A stretch of DNA of 63,892 nt from Halorhodospira abdelmalekii (GTDB lineage Bacteria; Pseudomonadota; Gammaproteobacteria; Nitrococcales; Halorhodospiraceae), in contig NZ_NRRN01000014.1 of the NCBI RefSeq assembly GCF_016583625.1, positions 1 to 63,892 on the forward strand, in the 5' to 3' direction. The position numbers and the translations under genes are program-made. The notes under the pieces are model-generated. The model was not told the DNA's origin. It ran no database searches and was given only the letters and a program-made list of their open reading frames with translations. How positions within the stretch are numbered: position 1 is the first letter of the stretch; each line of letters opens with the position of its first letter. This document shows, in pieces, positions 8,882 through 18,093 of this stretch.

Positions 8882-10702
8882 TCATGAAGAGGTTGCGCGA
8901 TAGCGGCGGCGGCGCTCGCTCTCTTTCAGATCCTTTTTACGCAAGCGGATCGACTCCGGGGTGATTTCGACTAGTTCATCGTCGTTGATCAGTTCAAGCG
9001 CTTGTTCAAGGGTTGGGCGCAACGGCGGTGTCAAGATGACGTTCTCATCGCTGCCGGAGGCGCGGACGTTGGTTAACTCTTTGGCCTTGAGCGGGTTGAC
9101 AGTCAGGTCGTTATCGCGGCTGTGTAGGCCGACGATCATCCCCTCGTAGACTGGTTCGTTCGGTCCAAGCACCAAGCGGCCACGCTCTTGCAGATTAAAG
9201 AGTGCATAGGCGACGGCCTTGCCGTCGTTGCCGGAGATCAACGCCCCCTGGCGCCGCTGCCCGACCTCGCGGCCGCTGCGGGCGGCGTAGTGGGCGAAGA
9301 CGTGGGTTAAGATGCCGGTGCCTGAAGTCAGGCTGAGAAAGTCGGTCTGAAAGCCGATCAGGCCACGCGCTGGGATTAGATACTCGAGACGGACCCGGCC
9401 GTTGCTATCGACTTGCATGTCCTGCAAGCGACCGCCGCGCTCATTCAGCGCCTCGATCACGGCGCCCTGGTGGCTGCTCTCGATATCGGCGACGAGCAGT
9501 TCGTAGGGCTCTTCGATGCTGCCGTCGGCGCCCCGGCGGGTGATGACCTGCGGGCGTGAGACGGCGATCTCATAGCCCTCGCGGCGCATATTCTCAAGCA
9601 AGATCGACAGATGCAGCAGGCCGCGGCCAGAGACGTGGAAGCGATCGGGGTCGGCGGTCGCGTCGACGCGCAGTGCGACGTTCGATTTCAACTCGCGCTC
9701 GAGACGTTCGCGGATCTGCCGGCCGGTGACGTAACGCCCTTCGCGGCCGGCAAAGGGGGATTTGTTGACCTCGAAATCCATACTGACCGTCGGTTCGTCC
9801 ACGGTCAATGGCGGGAGTGCTTCGACATGCTGCGGGTCGCACAGTGTATCGGAGATATCGAGCGGATCGATACCGGTGATGGCCACGATATCGCCGGCCT
9901 GTGCCCGCTCGATCTCGGTGCGCTCAAGGCCGCGGAAGCCGAGTAGTTTCTGGATGCGGGCGTCGCGCTCGGCGCCGTGGCGATCGCGCAGGCGCACGGT
10001 GTGGTTCGGAGTGGCGTGACCGCGCTGGATGCGGCCGATGCCGATCTGGCCTAAGTATTGGGAGTAGTCGAGCGAGGTAATTTGCATCTGGAATGGGCCG
10101 TCGCGATCGACTCGCGGCGGCGGTACGCGCTCGACAATGGTCTGAAAGAGCGGCGTCATATCGCCGTCGCTGATCTTCGGCTCGTATCCGGCGTAGCCGC
10201 CTAGGGCGGAGGCGTAGACGATGGGGAAGTCGAGCTGCTCTTCGCTGGCGCCGAGATCGAAGAAGAGTTCGAAGGTGCGGTCGACGACCCAGTGCGGGCG
10301 GGCACCGGCGCGGTCGATCTTGTTGACGACGACGATCGGATGGAGGCCTAGGGCGAAGGCCTTCTCGGTGACAAAGCGCGTCTGCGGCATGGGGCCGTCC
10401 TGAGCATCGACGAGCAGCAGCACCGAGTCGGCCATGGCCAGCACCCGCTCGACTTCGCCGCCGAAATCGGCGTGCCCCGGAGTGTCGATGATGTTAATTC
10501 GGTACTCCTGCCAATCGATCGCTGTGTTCTTCGACAGGATGGTGATCCCGCGCTCACGCTCGATGTCGTTGCTGTCCATGACGCGCTCGCGGTCGCTGCT
10601 TGCAGCGAGCGTGCCGGATTGTTGCAGGAGCCGATCGACCAGGGTCGTCTTACCGTGGTCGACGTGTGCAATGATGGCGATGTTGCGTAGCTTTTCAAGC
10701 AT
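8882..10702 (-). CDS. typA: Translational GTPase TypA/BipA
   Basis: 606 residues from the ATG at 10702 ([20 protein letters not shown]), which matches the family N-terminus. The frame is open further upstream to 10864, but those residues are not conserved in type. GTPase motifs: AHVDHGKTT, the switch region [28 protein letters not shown] and the SAL-type G5. The rest is EF-G-like domains III and V and the TypA C-terminal domain ([11 protein letters not shown], then the basic tail [14 protein letters not shown]). It is a ribosome-associated GTPase needed for growth under cold and other stress and for late 50S assembly. It is divergent from the ABC exporter. Confidence 0.96.
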   Translation of the reverse strand: MLEKLRNIAIIAHVDHGKTTLVDRLLQQSGTLAASSDRERVMDSNDIERERGITILSKNTAIDWQEYRINIIDTPGHADFGGEVERVLAMADSVLLLVDAQDGPMPQTRFVTEKAFALGLHPIVVVNKIDRAGARPHWVVDRTFELFFDLGASEEQLDFPIVYASALGGYAGYEPKISDGDMTPLFQTIVERVPPPRVDRDGPFQMQITSLDYSQYLGQIGIGRIQRGHATPNHTVRLRDRHGAERDARIQKLLGFRGLERTEIERAQAGDIVAITGIDPLDISDTLCDPQHVEALPPLTVDEPTVSMDFEVNKSPFAGREGRYVTGRQIRERLERELKSNVALRVDATADPDRFHVSGRGLLHLSILLENMRREGYEIAVSRPQVITRRGADGSIEEPYELLVADIESSHQGAVIEALNERGGRLQDMQVDSNGRVRLEYLIPARGLIGFQTDFLSLTSGTGILTHVFAHYAARSGREVGQRRQGALISGNDGKAVAYALFNLQERGRLVLGPNEPVYEGMIVGLHSRDNDLTVNPLKAKELTNVRASGSDENVILTPPLRPTLEQALELINDDELVEITPESIRLRKKDLKESERRRRYRATSS

Positions 10703-10894
10703 GAATGTCACCGAATTCCCTGGATCGAAGTGTGGGCTGGCTAGCTGACCTGCGTGGGCTGACCTGCGTGGCAATGCCGTCTCGAAACGAGTAGGATAGG
10801 GCCTCCGTAGCGCAGCGGTTCCGCTGGCACCGCCCGCTGTCTGCGTGGCGCGGCATCTTATCATCTTTTCACCGGAACCAACTAAGGGACTGCA

Positions 10895-12688
10895 TTGAGG
10901 AATCGCCGGCAGAACGAGTACAGCAGTGATCAGCGACCCAACTGGCGAATCATCGCCAGCGTTCTTCCCTACCTCAGCGAGTTTCGACAGCGGGTTCTCT
11001 TAGCCCTCGGCCTGCTCGTGCTGGCCAAGGTTGCTACGGTGATGGTGCCGGTGACCTTAAAGTGGCTGGTCGACTACCTGGATGAAGGGCGAGGGGGCGA
11101 GCTGGTGCTGATGGTGCCGATCGCCTTGGTGCTCGCCTACGGGGCGCTGCGCTTTGCCGGGACCGCCTTCCAAGAGTTGCGCGACGCTCTCTTTGCGCGC
11201 GTTGCCGAGCGCACCATGCGCCGAGCCGCGCTGCAAGTCTTTGAGCATCTGCATCGACTCGAGTTGGGCTTTCATCTGATGCGGCGCACCGGCGCGCTGG
11301 CACGCGATATCGAGCGCGGCACCAGCGGCATGGCCTTCCTGCTGCGCACGCTGGTCTTTAATATCGTGCCGACAGTGATCGAGGTGGCGCTGGTTGCCCT
11401 GATCTTGGCGATCGCCTTCGATATCGAATTCGTCTTGACCGTGGTAGTGGCCGTTGCCGTCTACGTCGTCTACTCGCTTCTCATCACCGAGTGGCGGACC
11501 CGTTTCGTGCGCGAGGCGAACGAGTTGGATAACCGCTCCAACACCCGCGCCGTCGACAGCATGCTGAATTACGAGACGGTGAAGTATTTTAATGCCGAGG
11601 CGCACGAGGCGCGCGCCTACGACCGCGATCTGGCCGCCTGGGAGGAGGCGCGGATCAAGCACCGCGTCTCGCTGGCGATGCTCAATATCGGGCAGGCATT
11701 TATCGTTGCTGTGGCGATGACGGTGATGATGGCGATGGCGGCGTGGCAGGTCGCCGAAGGGCGCATTAGCCTGGGCGATCTGACGATGATCAACGCCTAC
11801 TTGTTGCAGCTTTTTATCCCGCTGAACAATCTAGGCTTTATCTATCGCGAAATGCGCGAGTCGCTGATCAACATCGAGCGGATCTTTGGGTTGTTGAAGC
11901 GTTCACCGCGGGTCGCCGATAGTGAAGAGGCGCACGAATTGCCCCCGGCTGGGGGCGAGGTCCGCTTCGCGGCGGTTGAGTTTGGTTACCAACCCGAGCG
12001 GCCGATTCTGCGTGGCGTAAGCTTTACCATTCCGGCTGGCCGTAAGGTGGCTCTGGTTGGGCCGAGTGGGGCGGGTAAGTCGACCATCGCCCGGTTGCTC
12101 TTTCGCTTCTACGACGTTGATGCGGGGCGGATCACCATCGCTGGCTACGATATCCGCACCGTGAAGCAGGCGAGCCTGCGCGCTCAACTCGGTGTTGTTC
12201 CGCAGGATACGGTGCTGTTCAATGATACGATCCGGTATAACATCGCTTACGGTTGCCCCGAGGCGAGCGATGAGGCGATCTGGCGGGCCGTGCAGCAGGC
12301 GCATCTCGATCGCTTTATCGCGGCGCTGCCACAAGGGCTTGATACGGTGGTCGGCGAGCGCGGGCTGAAGCTCTCCGGCGGCGAGAAGCAGCGGGTTGCG
12401 ATCGCTCGGGTGCTGCTTAAGGATCCGCCACTGTTGATCCTCGATGAGGCGACCTCATCGCTCGATTCGACGGCCGAACGTGCGATCCTGGCCACCCTCG
12501 ATGAGGTGGCGGCCTCGCGCACCACTCTGGCCATTGCGCACCGCTTATCGACCATTCAGGATGCCGATACGATCCTCTACATTGAGGCAGGAGAGGTGGT
12601 GGAGGCCGGGAGGCATGAGGAGTTGCTCGAGCGTAACGGCGCCTACGCACGGCTGTGGCGCCATCAGCAAGCACAAGGTGAGTCGTGA
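10895..12688 (+). CDS. Atm1-type ABC exporter (membrane plus ATPase)
   Basis: 597 residues. Six membrane helices in the first ~310 residues are followed by an ATPase domain: Walker A GPSGAGKST, Q-loop VVPQDTVLFNDT, signature LSGGEKQR, Walker B LLILDEATSSLD and H-loop AHRLST. The half-transporter acts as a homodimer. The segment MLNYETVKYFNAE in the intracellular loop is the hallmark of the Atm1/ABCB7/HMT1 branch, which exports glutathione-linked sulfur or metal conjugates. That branch, not lipid export, is the best call. The start is TTG at 10895 after TAAGGGA; a later start is possible. It overlaps the next gene at TGATG, so the two are cotranscribed. Confidence 0.92.
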   Translation: MRNRRQNEYSSDQRPNWRIIASVLPYLSEFRQRVLLALGLLVLAKVATVMVPVTLKWLVDYLDEGRGGELVLMVPIALVLAYGALRFAGTAFQELRDALFARVAERTMRRAALQVFEHLHRLELGFHLMRRTGALARDIERGTSGMAFLLRTLVFNIVPTVIEVALVALILAIAFDIEFVLTVVVAVAVYVVYSLLITEWRTRFVREANELDNRSNTRAVDSMLNYETVKYFNAEAHEARAYDRDLAAWEEARIKHRVSLAMLNIGQAFIVAVAMTVMMAMAAWQVAEGRISLGDLTMINAYLLQLFIPLNNLGFIYREMRESLINIERIFGLLKRSPRVADSEEAHELPPAGGEVRFAAVEFGYQPERPILRGVSFTIPAGRKVALVGPSGAGKSTIARLLFRFYDVDAGRITIAGYDIRTVKQASLRAQLGVVPQDTVLFNDTIRYNIAYGCPEASDEAIWRAVQQAHLDRFIAALPQGLDTVVGERGLKLSGGEKQRVAIARVLLKDPPLLILDEATSSLDSTAERAILATLDEVAASRTTLAIAHRLSTIQDADTILYIEAGEVVEAGRHEELLERNGAYARLWRHQQAQGES

Positions 12689-13557
12689 TGGTGGCGGCGG
12701 TCTACGATCTGCACTGCCACTCGAATGCCTCCGATGGCGTCTTGGCGCCGGAGGAGGTGGTGGCCCGTGCTGCGCGGCAAGGGGTGACCCACCTGGCGTT
12801 GACCGATCACGATACGGTTGCCGGGCTTGAGGCGGCGCATGCGGCGGCACGGCAGCATGCAATTGAGCTGATCGACGGCGTTGAGCTGTCGGTCTCTTGG
12901 CAGCGGCGTACCTTCCACGTCGTTGGTCTGTGGATCGATCGCCACGCTCCTGACCTGAGCGCTGGCCTGGCGCGTATGCAGCAGGCGCGTGCGGTGCGAG
13001 GCGTGGCGATTGGCGAGCGTCTGGAGCGTGCTGGACTCCGTGGGGCGCTAGCCGGTGCTCAGGCCGTTGCCGGGGCGGCTGAACTGACCCGAGCGCACTA
13101 TGCGCGCTGGATGGTCGAGCACGGCTGGGTTGCCGGCTACGAGGAGGCCTTTCGCCGCTACTTGCGGCGGGGCCGCAGCGGCTACGTCGATGGCGAGTGG
13201 GTTGAGATGTCAGAGGGTGTGGAGTGGATCCGGCGTGCCGGGGGGGTGGCTGTATTGGCGCATCCGCTCGGCTACGATCTGACCGGTGCGTGGCTGCGGC
13301 GCACCCTGGAGGCGTTCGTCGCTGCTGGTGGTGAGGGGATTGAGGTGAGCTGTGGGACGGCGCCGACTCCTCGTCAAGTCGAACAGCTCGGCGGCTGGTG
13401 CCGCCGCTTTAATCTTGCGGCCTCGGTCGGGTCCGACTTTCACGGTCCGGGACACGGCGCTCGGGAGTTGGGCGGAGCCCCGCCGCTGCCGGCCGATCTG
13501 CCGGCGATCTGGCATATCGAGCAGGCGCAACGAGCACCGATACCGGCCGCCGAATAG
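12688..13557 (+). CDS. rnm: PHP-domain 5'-3' exoribonuclease, RNase AM
   Basis: 289 residues. The PHP metal site is visible: DLHCHSNASDG at the start, TDHDTV, DGVELSVSW, AHPLGY and SDFHGPGH near the end. This arrangement matches YciV/Rnm, which trims 5' ends of rRNAs and degrades short RNAs and 3',5'-bisphosphonucleotides. The ATG overlaps the exporter stop (TGATG); a GTG one codon earlier is also possible. AAGGTGAG lies upstream. It ends in an inverted-repeat terminator. Confidence 0.9.
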   Translation: MVAAVYDLHCHSNASDGVLAPEEVVARAARQGVTHLALTDHDTVAGLEAAHAAARQHAIELIDGVELSVSWQRRTFHVVGLWIDRHAPDLSAGLARMQQARAVRGVAIGERLERAGLRGALAGAQAVAGAAELTRAHYARWMVEHGWVAGYEEAFRRYLRRGRSGYVDGEWVEMSEGVEWIRRAGGVAVLAHPLGYDLTGAWLRRTLEAFVAAGGEGIEVSCGTAPTPRQVEQLGGWCRRFNLAASVGSDFHGPGHGARELGGAPPLPADLPAIWHIEQAQRAPIPAAE

Positions 13558-13578
13558 GCCGCCCCGGAGCGGCCTATT
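13553..13578 (+). terminator. Perfect hairpin overlapping the rnm stop
   Basis: AATAGGCCGC (13553-13562), loop CCCGGA, GCGGCCTATT (13569-13578): ten perfect pairs. The TAG stop of rnm lies inside the left arm. Only TT-G-G follows, so it may act as a barrier or 3' stabiliser as much as a terminator. Confidence 0.65.
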
Positions 13579-13639
13579 GGATCATAGAGACCGCGCTTTG
13601 TCGCATGGGCGTAGCGCCCGCTTCAGGAGAAGGACGTGT

Positions 13640-14533
13640 ATGGCTGAACACGAGCAAAAGAGGCACACGGAGGCGGGGAGGACCGCCCCTCGGGATGCGC
13701 TCTGGCGCAGGGTCGTGCGCCGTGTCGGTGCCTATATGTTTCGCCACCCTTTGCATCGGGCTGCGAGCAAATCGGATCCGGCGCGTTTGGAGGCCGGATT
13801 GGCCCGTGGAGTCGATGTCAATACCCAGAAAAAGCAGGGGACGACGGCATTGATGGTGGCGGTCGCTTGCAACCCGGAGCCGACACTTGTCGATCGGCTG
13901 ATCGACGAAGGGGCTGATGTGAATTTGGCCAAGAATAACGGTACCACCCCGTTGATGGTCGCGGCACAGCTCAATCAGCAAGTGGTTTTTGTCGAGCGTC
14001 TGCTCGCTGCCGGGGCCGAGGTGAACGCGCAGAAGGCCAATGGTGTGACCCCGCTGATGATCGCTGCCTATAACAATGGCCCTGAGGTCGTCGAGGCCTT
14101 GCTGCAGGCTGGTGCCCGGGTCGATGCCTGCCGTGACGACGGGGTGACGGCGCTGATGGCGGCGGCCTTTAGCCGTAAAACGGCGGTTGTCGAAATGCTG
14201 TTGCGTGCCGGCGCCGATGTCAATGCCTGCAGTGAAAATGGTGTCACTGCGCTGATGTTGGCCGCCGAGTACAGCGACGATCTAGCGATGACCGAAGCCC
14301 TCTTGCAGGCTGGGGCGGCGGTCAACGCACAACAGGAAAATGGGCTGAGCGCCTTGATGATTGCCGCCAAGCTCAACGAGCCCTATATCGTTGAGCGGCT
14401 GCTCGATGCTGGGGCCGATCCGGCGCTTGCGGATAACTCTGGGAAAGATGCTGCCTATTGGGCCAGCGCCTATAATTCTTCAGTGCGGGAGTCTTCCGTC
14501 TTCGCGCGGCTGCAGGTTTCAGATAATGAATAG
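13640..14533 (+). CDS. Ankyrin-repeat protein
   Basis: 297 residues from the ATG at 13640, which follows AGGAGAAGGA. After a basic N-terminal ~40 residues come about seven ankyrin repeats of about 33-34 residues (LLxAGAxVNAxxxNGVTALMxAA). TALM or TPLM stands where most families have TPLH. There is no signal peptide or membrane helix, so it is likely cytoplasmic and used for protein binding. It lies between rnm and the H-NS-like gene, each with its own signals, so it is probably monocistronic. The partner is unknown. The repeats are diverged at DNA level, not fresh duplications. Confidence 0.88.
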   Translation: MAEHEQKRHTEAGRTAPRDALWRRVVRRVGAYMFRHPLHRAASKSDPARLEAGLARGVDVNTQKKQGTTALMVAVACNPEPTLVDRLIDEGADVNLAKNNGTTPLMVAAQLNQQVVFVERLLAAGAEVNAQKANGVTPLMIAAYNNGPEVVEALLQAGARVDACRDDGVTALMAAAFSRKTAVVEMLLRAGADVNACSENGVTALMLAAEYSDDLAMTEALLQAGAAVNAQQENGLSALMIAAKLNEPYIVERLLDAGADPALADNSGKDAAYWASAYNSSVRESSVFARLQVSDNE

Positions 14534-14548
14534 GGGGGGAGAATCGCT

Positions 14549-14578
14549 CTTGCTTTACGCTGTTTTTTTAGGCTATAT
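14549..14578 (+). promoter_or_regulatory. Sigma-70-like promoter for the H-NS-like gene
   Basis: TTGCTT (14549-14554), 18 nt, TATATT (14573-14578). Transcription would start near 14585 and give a leader of about 147 nt before the ATG at 14732. A GGCACC in the early leader and a GGTGCC near 14676 could pair at long range. Confidence 0.5.
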
Positions 14579-14731
14579 TCGCGGCACCACGACGAAGAGA
14601 GGATTCGTTTCGATCTTCTGGTGATGGCGAACGTGGTCTAGCGTGGGATGAAGTGGTTGAAACGTCATTGGTTTCGGTGCCAAGTAGTGTCCCCACAACA
14701 GTAGGCGGTTAAAAGCAGGAGATTTTTCAAG

Positions 14732-15091
14732 ATGAGTGAAGAGCAACTGGAACAAATTGCGGAAGCGGCGCGCGAGCTCGATCTCAATGCTCTCGATCGG
14801 GCGCGACAGCTGATTGAGCAAGAGCGCAGAAGACGCGAGCGCGAGGCGCGGCGCCAAGCGCAACAGGAGATGAAGGCAGTTGCTGAGAAGTACGGCATGA
14901 GTCTGCATGAGATCGTCGCTGGGCAGCCAAAGAGTGCGTCAGGAGGGAGTGGCAAGGGTAAATTACCGCCGAAGTACCGTCATCCTCACGATCATTCGAA
15001 AACCTGGACGGGGCGTGGTCGGCGGCCGCACTGGATTCAAGAGTGGATCGATGGGGGCAATGATCTCGACGATTTGAAGATCGCCGATTGA
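14732..15091 (+). CDS. H-NS family nucleoid protein
   Basis: 119 residues. The N-terminal ~70 residues form a charged coiled coil for oligomerisation, with a run rich in Arg and Glu. A Gly/Ser linker follows, then the DNA-binding domain KYRHPHDHSKTWTGRGRRP, whose TWxGRGRxP core binds the minor groove of AT-rich DNA. It is of the HvrA/BpH3-like type rather than enterobacterial H-NS. It may silence AT-rich acquired DNA such as the 47.7-50.9 kb region; that is inference. The AGGAG before the ATG is well placed. Confidence 0.9.
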   Translation: MSEEQLEQIAEAARELDLNALDRARQLIEQERRRREREARRQAQQEMKAVAEKYGMSLHEIVAGQPKSASGGSGKGKLPPKYRHPHDHSKTWTGRGRRPHWIQEWIDGGNDLDDLKIAD

Positions 15092-15107
15092 GCGGATCGG
15101 GATCTCC

Positions 15108-15752
15108 ATGCTCGAACTCATACAGGCAGGAGGATGGCTTATGTTGCCAATCCTCCTGTGTTCTGTGGTCGCCCTGGCGATTATCATCGAACGATTTTGG
15201 ACTTTACGACAGCAGCGAATCTTACCGGCGGCGTTGCGTGGGCGGGCTTGGCGCCTAGCGCGCGAGCGGCAGCTGGAGAGCCGCTACCTTAAAGCACTCA
15301 AGGAGAGTTCCCCTTTGGGGCGTATCTTGGCTGCGGGGTTGGCCCATCGTGATCAAGGACGCTCCGCTATGGCTGAAGCGATTGAGGATGCCGGGCGTCA
15401 CGAGGCGCACCGGCTGGAGCGCTATTTGAACACCCTGGGGACGATCGCGGCAATTTCGCCGCTGCTTGGTTTGCTCGGCACAGTGATTGGTATGATTAAG
15501 GTCTTTGGTGCCATCAGTGCCGAGGGCATGGGAAACATGCCGGCCCTGTCGGGGGGGATCGCTGAGGCGTTAATCACTACGGCTTCTGGTCTAACGATTG
15601 CCATTCCCGCCCTAATCGCGTACCGCTATTTGCGCGGTTTGGTCGAGCAGCGAGTTGTCGAGATGGAGCAGGAGGCAATGCTGCTGATTGAGGCGGCCAT
15701 GGAAGGTGGTGACGAGCGAAGTGGCGAGTGGTTCTCCGGGAGGAGCGGTTGA
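15108..15752 (+). CDS. exbB: ExbB/TolQ-type proton channel protein
   Basis: 214 residues. One membrane helix near the N-terminus (LPILLCSVVALAIIIERFW), a cytoplasmic loop, then two helices with the family core (LGTIAAISPLLGLLGTVIGM and a later GIAEALITTASGLTIAIPAL). With ExbD it forms a proton-driven motor. Being next to msbA-lpxK-kdsB, this copy belongs to the ExbB/ExbD pair that often heads lipid A genes. Whether it energises TonB, and so the receptor at 38.9 kb, cannot be told. No tonB was seen in the window. It overlaps exbD by 4 nt. Confidence 0.9.
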   Translation: MLELIQAGGWLMLPILLCSVVALAIIIERFWTLRQQRILPAALRGRAWRLARERQLESRYLKALKESSPLGRILAAGLAHRDQGRSAMAEAIEDAGRHEAHRLERYLNTLGTIAAISPLLGLLGTVIGMIKVFGAISAEGMGNMPALSGGIAEALITTASGLTIAIPALIAYRYLRGLVEQRVVEMEQEAMLLIEAAMEGGDERSGEWFSGRSG

Positions 15753-16168
15753 ATCTGCGTGGCAGACGGCGCCGGGAGGAGCCAGAGATCAATTTGACGC
15801 CGTTGATCGACGTCGTCTTTCTGCTGTTGATCTTTTTCATGGTAACGACGACCTTTGTACACGACGCGGGACTAGAGATTACGCTGCCGCAAGCGCAGAG
15901 CGAGCGCCCCGAGCGCGCCCCACAACTGCTTGAGGTTCGGATCAGTGCTGAAGGGGAGTATGCCGTCGCCGGCGAGGCGCTGATTAACCGCCGTATTGAG
16001 ACCCTGGTCCGCGCTATGCGTACGGCAATGGCCGAGGAGGAGTTCGTCGGGGTGGTAATCCAGGCGGATGCTGATGCCCCGCACCGGGCGGTGGTACAGG
16101 CCTTGGATGGGGCCGGGCGGCTTGGTATTGAGCGTGTCTCGATCGCCACGGTACCCGCGCCCGAATAG
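15749..16168 (+). CDS. exbD: ExbD/TolR-family protein
   Basis: 139 residues from a TTG at 15749 that overlaps the exbB stop (TTGA), preceded by GGGAGGAG. A GTG at 15728 is an alternative. A short Arg-rich cytoplasmic N-terminus is followed by INLTPLIDVVFLLLIFFMVT. The Asp in LID is the proton-carrying residue of ExbD/TolR. A periplasmic domain then ends in ALDGAGRLGIERVSIAT, typical of the family. It is the partner of the ExbB encoded just before it. Confidence 0.9.
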   Translation: MNLRGRRRREEPEINLTPLIDVVFLLLIFFMVTTTFVHDAGLEITLPQAQSERPERAPQLLEVRISAEGEYAVAGEALINRRIETLVRAMRTAMAEEEFVGVVIQADADAPHRAVVQALDGAGRLGIERVSIATVPAPE

Positions 16169-16206
16169 TCCTAAATAGGGCCTGTTCAGGCCTGGATGGG
16201 CCTGTA

Positions 16207-18045
16207 ATGGGCTTAGGTCGCTTCTCCGAGGAGTATGGATGCGTGGCTGCCCCAGCTAAAAAGGCCGATGTGGCACGACCGCTCGATGAGCGTTCTGGAG
16301 TTGCCGCGTGCCAGGGGACGTGGCCGACCTTCAAGCGGCTCTTCTTCGGGTACGTCTGCCCGCACTGGCGGATCGGCTTAGTGGCGGTGGTGGCGATGGT
16401 GGCCGTGGCGGCAACTCAGACCGGAGTGGTGGCGCTGATTCAGCCGTTGCTTGATGACGGCTTCCTGGAAAAGGACGCGGCGACGATCCGTTTCTACGCC
16501 ATGGTGCTCATTGCGCTGATCCTCTTCCAGGGGGTGGCGCACTTTTTTGCCCACTATTTGGTAACGTGGATTGGTCGTGGCCTGGTCAAGGCGTTGCGCA
16601 GCCAACTCCACGGCCAGCTGCTGAGCTTGCCGAATCGCATCTTCGACCACGCTGCTTCTGGGCGCTTGATCTCCAAACTGACCTATGAGGCTGAGCAAGT
16701 CGCCGGTTCGGTGACTCGAGCGGTGCTTGCCCTGGTTCAAGATACGGCGCGTATCCTCTTTCTGCTCGGCTACATGATCTACCTCTCACCGCTGCTTATG
16801 CTTATCGTTGCGGTAGTTGCGCCTATTGTCGGTGGTCTGATCGCCTATGTGACGCAACGCTTTCGTAAGATCACGCAGCGGGTGCACCGAGCCGTCGGCG
16901 GTGTCGGCAGTGTGGCCGAGGAGACTGTGCATGGGTATACCGTTATCAAGGCGTTTGGTCAGGCTGAGCGGGCGCGGCAGCGCTTTGAGCGGGTCAATGA
17001 GCGCAATCGCCAGCAGTATATGAAATTTATCGCGACGCAGTACGCTGCCGTACCGATTACTCGTCTTTTGGCCGGCGTGGCGCTGGCTGCGGTCATATTC
17101 CTGATGACCCTTGATACCGTGGCTGAGCAGATTACGGTCGGGACCTTCGCCTCATTTGCCGGGGCGGCGCTGCTGCTCAACGGTCCGCTGAAGAGTCTGG
17201 TCAAGGTCAGTGCCATGATTCAAAAAGGTTTGACTGCTGCTCAGAGCATCTTTCAGGTGATTGACACCCCGTGTGAGCGTGATCGAGGCGAGTACGAGGT
17301 GGTGCGAGCGGGTGGTCGTGTTGAGTTTAGCGGCGTGCACTTCTCCTACGACAGTGAGCGTGAGGTGCTTAAGGGTATCGATCTCGTGGTTACACCGGGT
17401 GAGCGCATTGCGCTGGTTGGTCCCTCCGGCGGTGGCAAGTCGACCCTGGTGCACTTGCTGCCGCGTTTTTACGAGCCAACCGCCGGTGAGATTAGCCTCG
17501 ATGGTGTGGCATTATCGACGTATCGGCTCGCCGCTCTGCGCCGACAGATCGCCATGGTCAGTCAGCGGGTGGCCCTCTTTAACGCCACCGTGGGGGAGAA
17601 TATCGCCTACGGATCGAACGCACCGGTCACCGAGGGGCAGATCTGGGCGTCCGCCGAGGCGGCTCACGCCGCTGAGTTTATTGAGCGCTTACCGGCCGGT
17701 TTGGATACCCCAATCGGCGAGGATGGGGTGTTGCTCTCCGGGGGGCAGCGTCAGCGCATCGCTATCGCCCGAGCGCTGCTTAAAGATGCCCCGCTGCTGA
17801 TCCTTGATGAGGCGACCTCGGCGCTCGATAGCGAGTCGGAGCGGGCGATTCAGCAGGCGCTTGAGCGGCTGATGCAGGGGCGCACGACGTTCGTCATTGC
17901 GCACCGTTTGGCAACCGTCGAGAACGCCGATCAGATCCTGGTGCTGGAGCAGGGGCGGATCGTCGAGTGTGGTCGCCATGCCGAGTTGCTGGCACGGGGG
18001 GGGCGCTACGCCGGACTCTACCGGCTGCAATTTGCCGATGCGTAA
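16207..18045 (+). CDS. msbA: Lipid A export ABC transporter MsbA
   Basis: Up to 612 residues. An N-terminal extension of about 40 residues precedes six membrane helices, then the ATPase: Walker A GPSGGGKST, SQRVALFNATVGENIAYG, LSGGQRQR, LLILDEATSALD and AHRLAT. Membrane-domain similarity to MsbA (IFDHAASGRLISKLTYEAEQV, split by family variation) and its place before lpxK and kdsB make lipid A-core flipping the likely role. ATG 16207 has no clear ribosome site. GTG 16243, after GAGGAG, is a good alternative and would remove 12 residues. Confidence 0.92.
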   Translation: MGLGRFSEEYGCVAAPAKKADVARPLDERSGVAACQGTWPTFKRLFFGYVCPHWRIGLVAVVAMVAVAATQTGVVALIQPLLDDGFLEKDAATIRFYAMVLIALILFQGVAHFFAHYLVTWIGRGLVKALRSQLHGQLLSLPNRIFDHAASGRLISKLTYEAEQVAGSVTRAVLALVQDTARILFLLGYMIYLSPLLMLIVAVVAPIVGGLIAYVTQRFRKITQRVHRAVGGVGSVAEETVHGYTVIKAFGQAERARQRFERVNERNRQQYMKFIATQYAAVPITRLLAGVALAAVIFLMTLDTVAEQITVGTFASFAGAALLLNGPLKSLVKVSAMIQKGLTAAQSIFQVIDTPCERDRGEYEVVRAGGRVEFSGVHFSYDSEREVLKGIDLVVTPGERIALVGPSGGGKSTLVHLLPRFYEPTAGEISLDGVALSTYRLAALRRQIAMVSQRVALFNATVGENIAYGSNAPVTEGQIWASAEAAHAAEFIERLPAGLDTPIGEDGVLLSGGQRQRIAIARALLKDAPLLILDEATSALDSESERAIQQALERLMQGRTTFVIAHRLATVENADQILVLEQGRIVECGRHAELLARGGRYAGLYRLQFADA

Positions 18046-18093
18046 TGACGCCTAATTGATGACGCCTCACAATGGGTCAACGTACCGCTATTT

